A stretch of 64,000 nt of DNA from Perca fluviatilis. Its lineage: Eukaryota; Chordata; Actinopteri; Perciformes; Percidae. Made by a program: the position numbers and the translations under genes. The stretch spans positions 23,765,922 to 23,829,921 of the forward strand of contig NC_053133.1 of the NCBI RefSeq assembly GCF_010015445.1. Direction: 5' to 3'. Of the stretch, positions 49,790 through 61,363 are shown piece by piece (within the stretch, counting starts at the first letter, position 1; each line of letters begins with the position of its first letter). The notes below the pieces were generated by a model, which saw nothing but the letters and a program-made list of their open reading frames with translations, searched no databases and was not told where the DNA came from.

Positions 49790-50620
49790 GCGACCACTTA
49801 CATCATTTATACAATTTATTAAAAAACTATTTTACACAACGATAAAATAGATAGCAGGATTAAAAAAAAAGATAAAAACAACGGCAGCTTTTAGACCAAT
49901 CTCAAACTGCATTTGAGGTCCATTGGCTTCAGTCTGTTAGGCGAGCAGGCCACAGGAGAGACTGCTGATTCAGAAGGGGCAGTACGGCCTGTTCATCCTT
50001 TCACGCTGCAACGCGATCCAATACAAACAGCGGCAGCACTGAGGAGAAGCAAGAGTAACCCTTAGTCTCACACACCCACAGATCAACAGGCAGGATAACT
50101 TTCCTTTACTTAGCTCAAATCAGGCGTTGAATCCACCACATGAATATCCGCGTCCCTCTGCTGCTCCACTGCAGAGGAGGACTCAAAACCTTCAGATCAC
50201 AACACACCCAGGCGTGGATCACACGCATACAAACACAAGTGAGCTGAGTGCTTTCCTTCACTTATCTCCATTAATGCGTTGTACTCAGATCTGCGCCCAC
50301 TACTCATCTGGCTGTGCTTGCTTCGATCCCTCGCGATGATCGGTGTTCTGGCCCGTATGTTAGGCTCACGGTCTCCCCTTTTCCTCCTGCACGCCTTACT
50401 TCCTTTTCCACTCTGTCGCTGCTCCCTCCTTTTTTCTGGATTGCCTCTCACTTGCCTCTTTTCACACTCAAAAATCCTGTTCCACCCACACCTGTCCTTA
50501 ATCAATCCATTAGGCTGGGCAGCGCTGCCAATGTCGTCTATGTCAGAGAGAGAGGGGGTGGGGTCTGTCAAGCATAGCTGTTCGTAAATATTTAGACCCA
50601 CAATTAAGCAACCAGTGACA
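49790..50620 (-). other. GC-richer block, possible solo LTR
   Basis: This roughly 0.8-kb block is clearly less AT-rich than its surroundings. On the minus strand it shows LTR-like features: a CACACCTGTCC-type motif (inverted) in the upstream part and TAATAAATTGTATAAATG near the downstream end as a possible polyadenylation signal. A minus-strand open frame of 158 codons (50,197-50,673) is arginine/serine-rich without recognised motifs. TG/CA ends and a target duplication could not be fixed, so a solo LTR is only one explanation. Confidence 0.25.
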
Positions 50621-52715
50621 CAGCAATCAGTGATCAAAAACACACATGCAACATCACTACACAGCAAGGACAAATACTACTAAAATACTACAATCTCATA
50701 AGTCACAAACCAAATAGTAAATTACGTGGATGAAATAAATGGCACACAGGGGGTTCAATACTATAGACAGACAGATGTTCCACATTTGACACATGTTCTG
50801 CTTGAATCTTCCAACATGACATTGCTCAGGCTTCAATGTGTATAGAGAAAATAAAGAATAGTTTTGCAAATGCTGTGTTCAGTAAAATTGTAGGAGTGTG
50901 TTTTACACCAACCATTTTCTGTAAAATGTAATAAAAGTAGAAGATATATAAAAGCAGATGAAACTATGCAAACTATAAACACAGGTGGATACATTTCAGG
51001 TCCACTTAACCCCTTTGTTATTATGGTACACACAAATTTAACGCACTAATTAAAGCTAATAATGATGATCGCTTCCATTCTATTGTGAAGCAATTGTACC
51101 CTTGTGGGAGTGGTCTCTTCCAAGATTACTACTGTTTGCCTTCATCCCCAGGGTGTTCAGTGATTAAATGGTTAGGTGAGCCTATAAAATATGTAAATAC
51201 CACGGCCACCTTGGACAGACGTGAACGCAATTCTTATGGGACTTTGAAGTGGCACTTGTGACAGTTTATTCCCTCTCTTTACACCAAATGGTGAAATCTA
51301 TCATAGGAAAGTGGTGTCACCTTCAATGCTGTAGAGAGTTACCTTTATTTTTGTTTTGTGCCTTGTCTTGGGGGCAGATTTGAGCCTTTCCTGAAAATAA
51401 AGTTTTAAAATTGTGTAAAAAAACAAAACAACAATTACAATTAAAAGTCATGGCAGTCAGCATTTTTATGGTACCAAAAGTAGCACAATATTCAAATAAT
51501 GCAACATGGTAAAAAAAATCTTGTTGTAGTAAGTAATATCACCATTTACACAGTAACAACACCAACACATAAGTAGTTATATCCACAAATCTTTCGAATA
51601 TTATTACATCATAGTAATTTATCCCTTATCACTATTAGTGCCTTTTGAAATGTTTCCAATATTACCAATTTTGGCCTTCACAGAGTGCTATTTTAGAGCA
51701 TGTTTTTAACTTAACATTCTCACAAGCGGTGATAAACAATCTCACCTGACACAGAACTGGTCAATTTGACAGTATCTTGTCAAAATACCGTTGAGACTCT
51801 TGTGCAGACAGGTGTAAAAGTACACACAAGTTTGAGAAAAATCATTCTTTGTAAAATGATTTCTTTGTAGTGTGACCTACGAAAGAGCCATACATACCTG
51901 ACAGTTATCTAAATCAAGTTTGTTGTTCGGCACAGCGTGATCCATCCCTCCGCCCGTTTTGAATGAACTGACATGGGGCATTAAATTTTGAGCACCTTTG
52001 CGGTCGCATTTGTATTGATTATAAAACTTTAATCAAAAAGAATAACAATGGCACGGCCTCATTATGAAAGAGAATGTAGAAAGATGTAAAAGAGAAACAG
52101 GGTGCCATCCAGACTACATGTTTATCTCGTTCATCTAAAAGAACCAGTGCAAAAGTTGAACACAATAATTAAACATGCAAGAGTAAAGTTATCAAATGCT
52201 TTGGCTATTTGTATTTCACTTGTATTTCCTGTAGGGAAATGCATCATTCATCAATACAGAGCCTACACTTTAGCTACATTTACATTCGTTATATCGTATA
52301 AATTAGATTAACTGCTTTTAACTTTAGTGAACCTGACTCTTGAAAGAAATTACAAAACTTCCTTAAAGTGACTATATGTAACTTTTTAATGTTTCTAAAG
52401 CTCTGTCATTTTTCATACAATGGTTTTGAATGACCTGTAACAGCAAATAAGAGTAACAGTGAAAAGAATGCAATTTTTATATAGTTTTTAGTAAGGCATC
52501 TGCCCGGGTTTGATTTTCCCTGCAAAGTCACAGAATGATTTGCAGCAGTAGACGGCGCTACAGTAACACATTGTGATGGGTCACAGATTTCTTTGTTACA
52601 CCGAATAAGCCTGTGTTAGCATATGCCAGAGGAGCCAGGTAAAAGGAAGCAGGAGATTACTTTATATAGGCCTAATTATATTTCAGTGTTATTTTAGAAG
52701 TTATCTGTTGTAGTT

Positions 52716-52862
52716 ATGGCTGATACTGGGGCAGGGCCATCACAGGAAAGAAGGAAATTAAATGAAGAACAACTAAAAGCTAAAAGGGAAAGTGAAAGAC
52801 AACGGGCGATAAGTCACACTCGGTCGGGTCATCAACAGATGGAGACAATTACGGGATTGTAA
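52716..52862 (+). CDS. 48-residue charged ORF inside the TTAA element
   Basis: ATG at 52,716 to TAA at 52,860-52,862. The peptide begins MADTGAGPSQERRKLNEEQL and continues KAKRESERQRAISHTRSGHQ, a highly basic/acidic helical stretch. Similar K/R-E-S-x-R-x-R segments occur, to my recollection, at the N-terminus of proteins encoded by fish DNA transposons. It has no cysteines and no catalytic motif and is too short to be an enzyme, so it is probably the first exon of the protein of the autonomous parent. Translation today is unproven. Confidence 0.35.
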   Translation: MADTGAGPSQERRKLNEEQLKAKRESERQRAISHTRSGHQQMETITGL

Positions 52863-52996
52863 ATGATTCAAAACCCACCCCAAATTGGCCCTCTGGTATG
52901 TAATATGTTAGACTGCCCGATCTGCCGGCGATTTGATTTTGCCCGGCAGCTCAGGCTGGAAATCTCTATATTTTTCTATCATGCTTCCGCTACAAA

Positions 52997-53110
<114 letters not shown>

Positions 53111-53132
53111 AAAATAAATGTAGCCACTTTAA

Positions 53133-54219
53133 AATCAACTCAATTGTGCCTTTTGGACAATTTAGAAATCTGATTTTAACCCTGCAATCTTCTACGTGTA
53201 ATTGCTTTACATAATTGTACTTTCTTTTGCATCCTTATTATCCTAATTTGTTTATCAAATCATTTTTCCAATTCAGAATGTTTTATTGTCTTGCTATTTT
53301 TCTGATGTTGTTTTCTGTTGTTCTGTTTTTGTTTTTGTTATTTGACTCAAGGACATTGTAAATGGTCACCCCTCAATGATCTCTCTAGTATAAATAACGG
53401 TTGACTGGAAAAAAAGTAGTACGTGGGTGGTGTTATTTTGATAATTGTGTGTCAATATAAGCCAACTGCAACCTTGAAAGATGTATGTACAACAATAAAA
53501 AAAATGCGTTGCTATTTTTGTTCTTACCTTTATTGTTTGAACATATTTCTATTGGAGTTCTGACTACATTGAGGTTCCTCCCCAAACAGGTCAGTCATTC
53601 GTCTCCTTGGTGCGTCACTGTCATCCATACCAATACTATCTCCGACATCAGCTGCAGTCAAAATAATGAGAGTTTTCTCAGGTGAGCAATGTGACATTTA
53701 CTTATTGTCACAGCAACAGAGAGACATTTTGATTCTCATGTTCAAATACAAGTCACTTATAGGTCACATGTCACTGTATCCAATTTTGCACAGCATACCC
53801 ATGTGGTCCCGATAGGAGTTGGAAAAATCTGAGCTGCAGCATGCCAAACAATGTGACATCTTGCTGTACAAACTAATTAACCAAACATAGAGTTATATGT
53901 CCAGGTACGTCAAATGTGGGTAAAATCTTAGAGTAGACGCACAGAATCTACAGTGTGAACGAAGGCCCCATAGTTACCTGGATAACTGCTTTTCCCTTAC
54001 TGTTGCTGCATTAAAAAGAAGACCGAAAATAAAGGATTGCAGGGGATGCTGGTAAGTATGTGCTGAGAGCCCAGTATGTGTGTGTAATTTAAATACGTTA
54101 AGGTATATTTTCAAATTTGTCCGGAATTCACTTTAACGCAAACAATACCAAAATTAAACAGTTTTTGAACTCATCTACGATGTGTCCTGTGTGTCTTGCA
54201 GCGTTTCTGGATTTAGTTG
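53133..54219. other. Unique DNA with a possible LINE 3' relic
   Basis: Around 53,340-53,405, GGACATTGTAAATGG followed by CAATGATCTCTCTAGTATAA and ATAA resembles the 3' end of a jockey/CR1-like fish LINE. No RT coding is visible upstream. The rest shows no recognised feature. Confidence 0.35.
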
Positions 54220-54780
54220 TGTTCTGTTCGTTTTTTTTGCACCTTTTTAATGCCGCTGTGCCAGCGACAGCCGTGGCTGGAGGCTTTTTGTTTTTCGGAT
54301 TTTCCGTCCATCCCGTTCAGGTGAACTTGATATCTCTGGAACGGCTGAAGGGAATTTCTTTAAAATTTGGCAGAATTGTCCACTCGATTAGAATTTGATG
54401 GTCAAAAGTCAAGTTCACTGTGACATCACAAAACACATTTTTTTGCCATAACTCAATAAGTCATACACTAATTACGACAAAATGTCACACAAGTGGCTAA
54501 TATCATGAAGTGATGATATTTTAAAACCAAAAGGTCAACGGTCAGCTTCACTGTGACATCATATTGTTATGCAAAAAAATGCGTTTCTGGACATTATTCA
54601 ACGGCATAACTCAGAAATATAAAATATATAATATATAAAATAAAAAAATATCTCGGATAACAGAAGGGGAGACATTCGGTCGGTTACTGAATTGGTGAAT
54701 CTAATATCAAAACTGTGCTGATTGTATGGATCTTCTCTGCCGGGTTGAAGATGTGCGTGAAGCATCCACATTTCAACAAA
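54220..54780. repeat. Dispersed repeat with internally similar CACTGTGACATCA blocks
   Basis: Two related blocks occur in tandem: AAGTCAAGTTCACTGTGACA with TCACAAAAC at about 54,396-54,436, and CGGTCAGCTTCACTGTGACA with TCATATTG at about 54,539-54,566. Each is followed by a TTTTTTGCCATAACTC or GCGTTTCTGGACATTATTC type segment. The flanks contain GATATCTCTGGAACGGCTGA. I recall this arrangement as a widespread teleost repeat of unresolved class. No ORF or termini. Confidence 0.5.
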
Positions 54781-55567
54781 AAATACATGTAGTACCTTAT
54801 ATTAAATTAATTCAGTCTTTACATATATTATATTAGTCTGGACCGACATGCGAACTGCAACTTGACTGGTTGGCAAGGTGGTCATTCTAGTTCCTTTTTT
54901 CTAAATGCTGCATGTGCTGCAAAATTGATGATTTGCCTATTGATGTTTTGTCTATTCACATCTTTCCAGGGCCACCTTGACCATCTTGACACACTCATAA
55001 AAGTATTGTTTGTCTCAAAATATTAAAGTAAAAAAAAAATAAGTTACCTCCTTTTACGTCAGAAAAGTCAAGAAGCTTAGTTTTATTATATAGCAGACCA
55101 ATGCATGGTCAGTAACCACTCTCACACAAAGTAAAACATTTAAGAAAAAGAAGTGAAAAGAAGAGAAAGTGAAGGAAAATGCCAGTAACTATTAAAGTCC
55201 AATGAGCATTTTAATTTTACCACAAGGGCAAAGCATACAATACGCATGCAATGCTATTATGTAAAAGGTAAGAAATGTTAGCACATCTTTCACCTAGGCT
55301 TCCTATAGAGCTTGTAATTCACTTTCAAGTGTTACGTCATAAAACATTTAATGATTTAGCTCCAGCCTATTTTTTCCAATTCTTTCATCAGTGTATGACA
55401 CGGGTCATAGCTTTAGGTTTTGAGGAAAGCACTTTGTACTGTGATGGGAAATTAACTAGGAAAAATAAAAACTTAAATGCAGCGGGGCATTTGTTATTAG
55501 GGCACCCACGCTTTAACCATGATTTGCTTGAGGATTTCACTTTGAATCTCTATTGAGATTGAGAGTT

Positions 55568-55655
55568 TGGGGCGGCCATTAGCACGAGAGGCACACGGAT
55601 AGGATTAATTCCCAAGACCGCAGAGACCAGAGTTCAGATCCCGGCAGTGGTAAAT
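55568..55655 (+). repeat. Possible tRNA-derived SINE head
   Basis: GGCGGCCATTAGCACGAGAGG resembles a polymerase III A box region. About 50 bp later GAGTTCAGATCCCGG resembles a B box (GTTCRANNC). The spacing fits a tRNA-like promoter. The A box carries an extra base and no SINE tail was identified, so this is tentative. Confidence 0.3.
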
Positions 55656-56679
55656 GTAGCTGGTTTGGACGATCCAGTGGAAATGGTTCGCAGTGTTTGT
55701 GCGTGGGGAGCTTGGGAGAGATTGTGTCCTTGTCTCTGCACTAGTGATTGCTATCAGTTGGGTGGGGGGGATGGGATCACTGGTAAACAGATTCCAATAA
55801 TGCCTATGTGCCCGTCCACATGTAATCTTTCCAGCATACCTCCACCCACCCATCTGTTTTTTTTTTTTCTTCACTGGGACCACTGTTCACAATTTACCAC
55901 TCCAAATTAACTTCATGTCCTATTTCTTGTTTGATATATGTTTTTGTAATGAGAAAAAGGTACACATAGCAGCAGTGTTGTATAAAGTACTAGAAAGCAA
56001 TACTTGAGTAAAAGTAAGAGTATCGTACTAGAAAAAGACTTTGGTAGAAGTGAAAGTTACCTTTTAGAATATTACTTAAGTAAAAGTCTTAAAGTATCTG
56101 ATATATATTGTACTTAAGTATCAAAAGTAATTTTCTGATATTTAATTTACTTAAGTATTTGAAGTAAAAGTAAAAGTTTTTTTTTTTTAAAGCAAGCGGT
56201 TAGAACTTTTATTGTGGCTTTCTTATAGTAAAGCATAAAGCATATTCAGGGTTCCCATATCTTCTGAATCTCACTCATCAAATCAAAATCACATTCTTTT
56301 CTATGACTTTTCAGGCACAATTCTCTTAAGTTCAAAGAACAAACAGCAGATTTTTAGAGCTGACATCAATGTACAGAAACATTTCTTGCAACACGGGTGT
56401 ATGTCTTCACCACTACCCTGTTCACCGAGTTCACCACTATCGTCGGGGTGGTCGCAGGGCTCAACATAAAAAAAAATCCCCACTGGCCCCCGGGGCCAGT
56501 AGATCAGAGTTTTGCTGGCCCCTTCTACATTTTTACTGGCCCTGAAAGAAATATCATAGGTGTGATTGGAAAAGGACAAAAAAGCAGGAAAATATACGCC
56601 GCACCTATGCTTTAGAAAATGGTTCTAACCCAGCTAGCCACTGCCACTGGATGTTGTGCCATTAGCAGCAAAGCTAGAC

Positions 56680-56760
56680 CAGGGGTCATCAACTACATTT
56701 TTCCAAGGGCCAGAATTTTTTTAAGCAGACACTCCAGGGGCCGGACTTTCAAATCAAGAA
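56680..56760 (+). mobile_element. hAT terminus fragment
   Basis: CAGGGGTCATCAACTACATT with AAGGGCCAGAATTTTT and GGGGCCGG downstream resembles the start of hAT elements of the CAGGGGTC type. No opposite end was found, so it may be a relic inside the element above. Confidence 0.4.
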
Positions 56761-57209
56761 AATAAAATTATACCTAATACGCATCATCTTGTTTGATATT
56801 TTCACTTTCTTACAAAATTAATGCTATATTTTTTACATTAGTAAGCAAACCCCTAAAAACATGGAAAATCCATAATGATAACTAGATAGGCTACTTAACT
56901 AGAAAATGATCTCAGATTAGTCCTGTATGCCTAATTTGAAATAAGACAATTCTGTTGCTAAATAATACAACCGGCAACATCGTCAAGAATGAAGAAGGCG
57001 TCATTCACGTGCATATTAAGTAGCCACAAGTATTTGTTTTGGTCTTAAAATACATCCATAGGTATACCGCTCCAGCGGAGAGGTGGCTCGTTTAGACAGC
57101 AGCTACGTTTACAAGAGTTTGTCCAAAGTTCAAGATTGGTTGAAAATTAAGACAAACAGTTAAACTGCAAACTGACATCTTTCATTTTAGCTCGTTTGTA
57201 AAGTCGCTA

Positions 57210-57256
57210 TTTGCAGAGTAGAGCTGTGTTTGCAGAGTAGAGCTGTGTTTGCACAG
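57210..57256. repeat. 19-bp tandem duplication
   Basis: TTTGCAGAGTAGAGCTGTG occurs twice in tandem plus a partial third copy. Confidence 0.9.
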
Positions 57257-57950
57257 CGCGGTGGACGAGAGTGGACAGCGCAGACTGAGATATGGTTTCT
57301 ACGTGTTTCTGCCTGTAGAACAGGTAGGTGCGTTATTGATAAGTATTGACTCTTTAATGATGGAGGTTTTATTATAGGCTACCTACTTACAGTAACGAGT
57401 GTAGCGTTAGTTCATCTGCGCCATCGGCGGTAAATAATCCTCGGTAACGTTTCCAGTCAGTAGGCTACATGTGCTGCGTGAAGTAACGCACACACCAGTG
57501 ACTGTGGCTGCAACCAGCCCGACATACGTTTTTACTGGCCCCGGGCCATCGGGCCATTGCTTATGTCGAGCCTGGTCGTCTACGATAACGGGAGGTCCTC
57601 CAGTAGGTGCTCATGCTTCCATGGCGGTTTCAGTTGTGCGTCCTCTTCCTCCTTTAGCAACAAACAAGCGCTGAAATAGAGCGCGCGGCGTGCGGAGCGT
57701 GCGTAATGCAATCTAGGAGCAGTGATTCGCCAAACCTCCCTTATTGCAGTCGCACACATTTCTTCTAATTTTATTTTTTAGTAACGAGTAACGAAGATGC
57801 TTAGTGGAAATATAACGGAGTAAAAGTATACATTTTATCTAGGAAATGTAGTGGAGTAAAAGTGAAAGTTGACATAAATTTAAATAGCGAAGTAAAGTAC
57901 AGATACGTGAAATTTCTACTTAAGTACAGTAACGAAGTATTTGTACTCCG

Positions 57951-58422
57951 AGAGAAAACCCTCCAAGGCATGACCTTTGCTCCTCCTCCCCCCTCTTATG
58001 ATTTGATGTTGTACTGTCACGTGACTCAGCGGCGCCGAGCAAAAAAGCAAGACCAGCAGCACACACACACACAAGCAGGACAGAGACGGAGCAGAAGAAT
58101 GGCAGAGAGGAAGAGAGGAAGAGGAGTGCTTTGTGGCTCTATTTTCAGGCCAAAAATTAACTGCAAGCTGTATAATTTGTAAAAAAAAAAAAAAAAAAAT
58201 GCCGTAAGATACAGTGTTAACAAAACAAATGTATACAAGCATGTGGAAATTCTGTCCTGGGTTTTAACTTATTAATAATCCAAAGGAAAAATCACAAAAC
58301 CACTTAAAGTTCATGAAAATTCATTCAGATTTAGCAATTTAATTATTAAGTATCGGCGATACTGGCCCTGTATTTACTTGGTATCGGATCAATACCAAAT
58401 TTTGCAGTATTGCACACCACTA
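57951..58422 (+). mobile_element. hAT element 3' portion with transposase first exon
   Basis: The right end reads TATCGGATCAATACCAAATT then GCAGTATTGCACACCACTA, which resembles the GTGCGATACTGCAAA-type terminal repeat of fish hAT elements in inverse. The interior contains a short BED-like ORF (58,099-58,182) and a poly-A run at 58,180. The left terminus is missing, apparently lost where it abuts the truncated Tol2-like element. Confidence 0.5.
58099..58182 (+). pseudogene. BED zinc-finger-like N-terminal piece of a hAT transposase
   Basis: A 27-codon frame from ATG 58,099 begins MAERKRGRGVLCGSIFRP and ends NCKLYNL before a stop. BED fingers of hAT transposases start with a basic segment, an aromatic strand, then CK-x-C. 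Here the second cysteine position is Tyr and the frame stops at once, so zinc binding would be lost. The location inside a hAT-like element supports the call; the short length limits it. Confidence 0.4.
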
Positions 58423-58425
58423 CCG

Positions 58426-58824
58426 GGCAGAGCAGCAGCGCGACCGCGGCGTTGTAAGATGACGTAGTATTAAAAGCGACAACGCTAGCGAGTAGTTTGA
58501 AAAACCGAAATGCCGCCTAGGGAGGTTGGTTGGGGTGGTGGATGGGTCAAACAATACAGCAGACCGGGTCTCATGTCCTGTTCTGTGTGTCAAAGAAACA
58601 TACATTTTATAACCCACCCATTCCTAAACCTAACTGTCCCGTTCTTGTGCCGCATGTCAGTCAGTCCGTCCCGACCCAGAGCGTCAAAAGTGACGTCAGG
58701 AGTCCCGAAGCTAATGGAGACTTTTAGCGTGAATAACCAACGCCAAGGGACGCAGTTTTAGCGTGACTAACAAACGCCAAAGGCACAAGACCAAGCATCT
58801 GTATTTTACACAATGGGAGAGTGA
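58426..58824 (+). repeat. Dispersed repeat, plus-strand copy of an inverted pair
   Basis: It begins GGGCAGAGCAGCAGC and matches the inverse of 60,887-61,363 over nearly its whole length. Shared blocks include GAGCGACAACG-like sequence, GATGGGTCAAACAA, CTAACTGTCCCGTTCTTG, CCCGACCCAGAGCGTC and GACTTTTAGCGT. The type of element is unknown. The two copies may be the arms of one 2.9-kb fold-back structure or two independent insertions. Confidence 0.75.
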
Positions 58825-59160
58825 TGTGTTGCTTGAACTTAACTAAAGCCTAAGGGAACACACTTAAATCCTTCTGCACAGTAAAACCACTTAGTTAAAA
58901 CCTTAACACAGTGCTGGGGATAGAGTTGGACGTGCAGGACTGCTACTCGAAGTCCCAGGTGGGAGAGCAGTGCAGCCAGTGAGGTTTGTAGTACACTTAT
59001 TTCAGCAGGGATTTTGTGTAGGCTTAGTCTTGTGGACATTGCATAAAGGATATCTTATTGTTCTCTTTCACACAGCATGAAAAAAGAGTCTCTGATTTTA
59101 GACCAAGTAAATATTCAAAGCCGTCTTCTTTTGAATTTGATGCAAGCAGAGATTGTGTGT

Positions 59161-59228
<68 letters not shown>

Positions 59229-60886
59229 CGGGGGGGGGATGTCTGAAAAGGGCATTACTTGAAAGGTTAACTAGTCTGATGCTGACTGGTCTTATATGTA
59301 AACATAAAGGGAATATCAACATAAAGCTGATGCTCTTGGCATACAATCAATAATTCTAACAATATAAAAGGTTCTGGTTTCCATGTGTAGCTTTAGTGTC
59401 ATGGCTGTCTCTATACCTGTCTCAAGTGGAGCATTGCTGTTGTTATGGTTAGGAGGTTGGATGTTGGGATCAGCCATATTAATGATCAATTAATTGAATG
59501 TGATGTAAGGAACTTTGTGCGGATGCATTCACTGAATAAATGTCATTTTGGAGGGAACTGGTTTTAATCTTGCATTACCTAATCGAAAGTTGGGAAAAAA
59601 GTATAATAACTGACTAAATAAACTTTCTGTCTATTGTTAGTATTGTTACCATTAAGACGAAGCAGGGGTTGATTAGTTTGCAAATACTTTAATAGTTTAA
59701 GTTATTTTCTAAGCTAAAATGTCAGAAAATCTCAATAATATCAATAATTGCTGGTTTTCCTACTTTTTGTGGGATTGAGCTCAACATCGTTTGTTAGACA
59801 AAAGACCACCTTCTAATCTTTCAGTTTGGGTTTTGGGAAACTGTGACTGGCATATTTTCTTTTAAGTATTTTCTGACAAATTCATATACCAAGCCGTAAA
59901 TCAGTTTATCACGAAACTAATCAACAGATGAATCAATTATGATAATTAATTGCAGCCCTACACTAGAAGACATCAATATAGTAATATATTTATGAGATGT
60001 GCTCCAAACTCCAAAAAAAAACCAGCTGTGGAAACATTCAATTTTAAAGCATGTTTCACTGATGAATAAGAGAGAATGCATTTGTTAAATGTTTTACTGA
60101 CTGCCAATAACAACTTGGATTTACAATACAATTTTTCTTAATCCATTCAGTTTGTCTGACAGCATGTGATGTATTGGAACTGTGCATTGTTTGGCCCTTA
60201 TTCATCTAATCACATAAGTACATGTTTGTGCACCCATGTCTGAAATAAATGGAATGTTCACATGAAACCCCCTGGATGCCTGCTGTTTGTTGAATGCCAA
60301 AAGCACTTATGGATATGCTTAGACTCAGAATTGGTATTTCTGCTCTGCAAATGGTTCACAGAGTACTACAGCATAACCATACTTTTTACTATAATAATAC
60401 AAGAACAGACTCTACTTCTATATACAGTAATGTGCTGGATGACGATGTGAGTACAACCAAAGCCATAAGTCAGACAACCACTGTGCATTAATACAATGTA
60501 TCAGAAGAAAAGAGGGGTTGAACATGACTGCCATCCACAGCTAAATCCCATGCGTTAACCAAAACAAACCTGAATATCTCATGTTCTTTGGCTCTCGTAA
60601 TTGGAACAGATCAATTGCACCTTTATTACACGCATGAGATGGATAACCTTGTCCTCCTTCCCTGCCATTTTAATGGGCCACTCACAGCCCCTCCTCCTTG
60701 CCTCTCGCTAATCCCTGCGGAGCCTATGCACTTTTAATCCCTCCTGCAGGACTGGTAACACAATATAGGCTCACCATCCATCGGACCATAGAACCTCCAG
60801 CACGCTGCAAAAAGTAAGGGTTCCAAGGGTTTCTTTGCAGTCCCTTCGGGTCCCCCAAAGATCAGAGATGCTGTTCAACACATTCT
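58825..60886. other. Spacer between the inverted repeat copies
   Basis: AT-rich sequence without a recognised gene. It contains the TG array at 59,153-59,227 and a G-run at 59,229-59,238. Confidence 0.5.
59153..59227. repeat. (TG)n microsatellite
   Basis: About 75 bp of TG repeat with one GAG interruption near 59,165. Confidence 0.95.
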
Positions 60887-61363
60887 CACTCCCATCGCGT
60901 AAAATATGGACGCTTGGTCAGGTGCCTTTGGCGTTGTAATTAATGCTAAAAGTCTCTTTTAGCGTCTTATCTAAACACGTTTTATCTATAATAATGTATA
61001 CTTTATTAATCCCGCAAGGGGAAATTCCAATTTTCTAAACGCGATTGGTCGTGACAATTCACTTTGGACGCTCTGGGTCGGGATGTATGTATAAAATGGA
61101 CGTTTCCGTGACATGCGGGACAAGAATGGGACAGTTGGATTCATGAAAAGAAGAACGGGACAGTTGGATTTAGGAAAAGATAGTGTTTTGGTGACACACG
61201 GGATAAGAACGGGACACGAACCCAGCTCTCTGGGAGGAAAGTCCTGTGTTGTTTGACCCATACACCACCCCTATGCGGAATTTCGGACTTTAATGCTACT
61301 CGCTGCCGTTGTCGCTCTTAATACTACTTTATCTTAAAGCGCTGTGTAGCTGCTGCTCTGCCC
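60887..61363 (-). repeat. Dispersed repeat, minus-strand copy of the inverted pair
   Basis: Inverse copy of 58,426-58,824, ending GCTGCTGCTCTGCCC. It is longer because of a duplicated ACGGGACAGTTGGATT segment (61,125-61,170) and an inserted LINE-tail-like piece, ACTTTATTAATCCCGCAAGG (60,999-61,018, with flanks). It contains a tRNA-like stretch at 61,203-61,274. Confidence 0.75.
61203..61274 (-). other. tRNA-like segment within the repeat
   Basis: On the minus strand, a 72-base stretch contains TGGTGTATGGG (A-box-like) near its start and GGTTCGTGTCC (B-box-like) near its end, at tRNA-like spacing. GGG and CCC flank the T loop as a short stem. The acceptor stem is not convincing and the plus-strand copy is more decayed, so this is not called a tRNA gene. 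It may be a SINE head. Confidence 0.35.

Larger units (their letters stand above)
44062..52362. other. Mostly unique AT-rich non-coding DNA
   Basis: No gene recognised. Holds a TG array (44,593-44,636), a three-copy 12-bp repeat (46,902-46,935), a possible hAT remnant (47,093-47,222) and a GC-richer block (49,790-50,620). The segment 48,200-48,440 has the ATTA/AATTA-rich, repeat-free texture of possible regulatory DNA, but no proof. Confidence 0.5.
56455..57574. mobile_element. hAT-like element nested in the Tol2-like element
   Basis: The left end CAGGGCTCAACATAAA with CTGGCCCCCGGGGCCAG and the right end TTTTTACTGGCCCCGGGCCA...TTATGTCGAGCCTG are inverted copies (CAGG-CTC-ACATAA and a CTGGCCC-rich palindrome). 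Length is 1,120 bp. The flanks GTGGTCG and GTCGTCT are only partly alike, so the target duplication is not convincing. No transposase. Confidence 0.65.
55973..57950. mobile_element. Tol2-like hAT element, non-autonomous, host of a nested hAT
   Basis: The left end CAGTGTTGTATAAAGTACT is followed by many AGTAAAAGTA and ACTTGAGTA motifs. The right part (57,780-57,950) has the inverse-type motif series (ACGGAGTAAAAGTATAC, TAAAGTACAGATACG, CTACTTAAGTACAG) and stops at TATTTGTACTCCG, short of a full terminal repeat. Alternating AAGTA/TACTT arrays are the hallmark of Tol2-type hAT ends. No transposase ORF. No 8-bp duplication can be shown because the right terminus is truncated. Confidence 0.7.
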
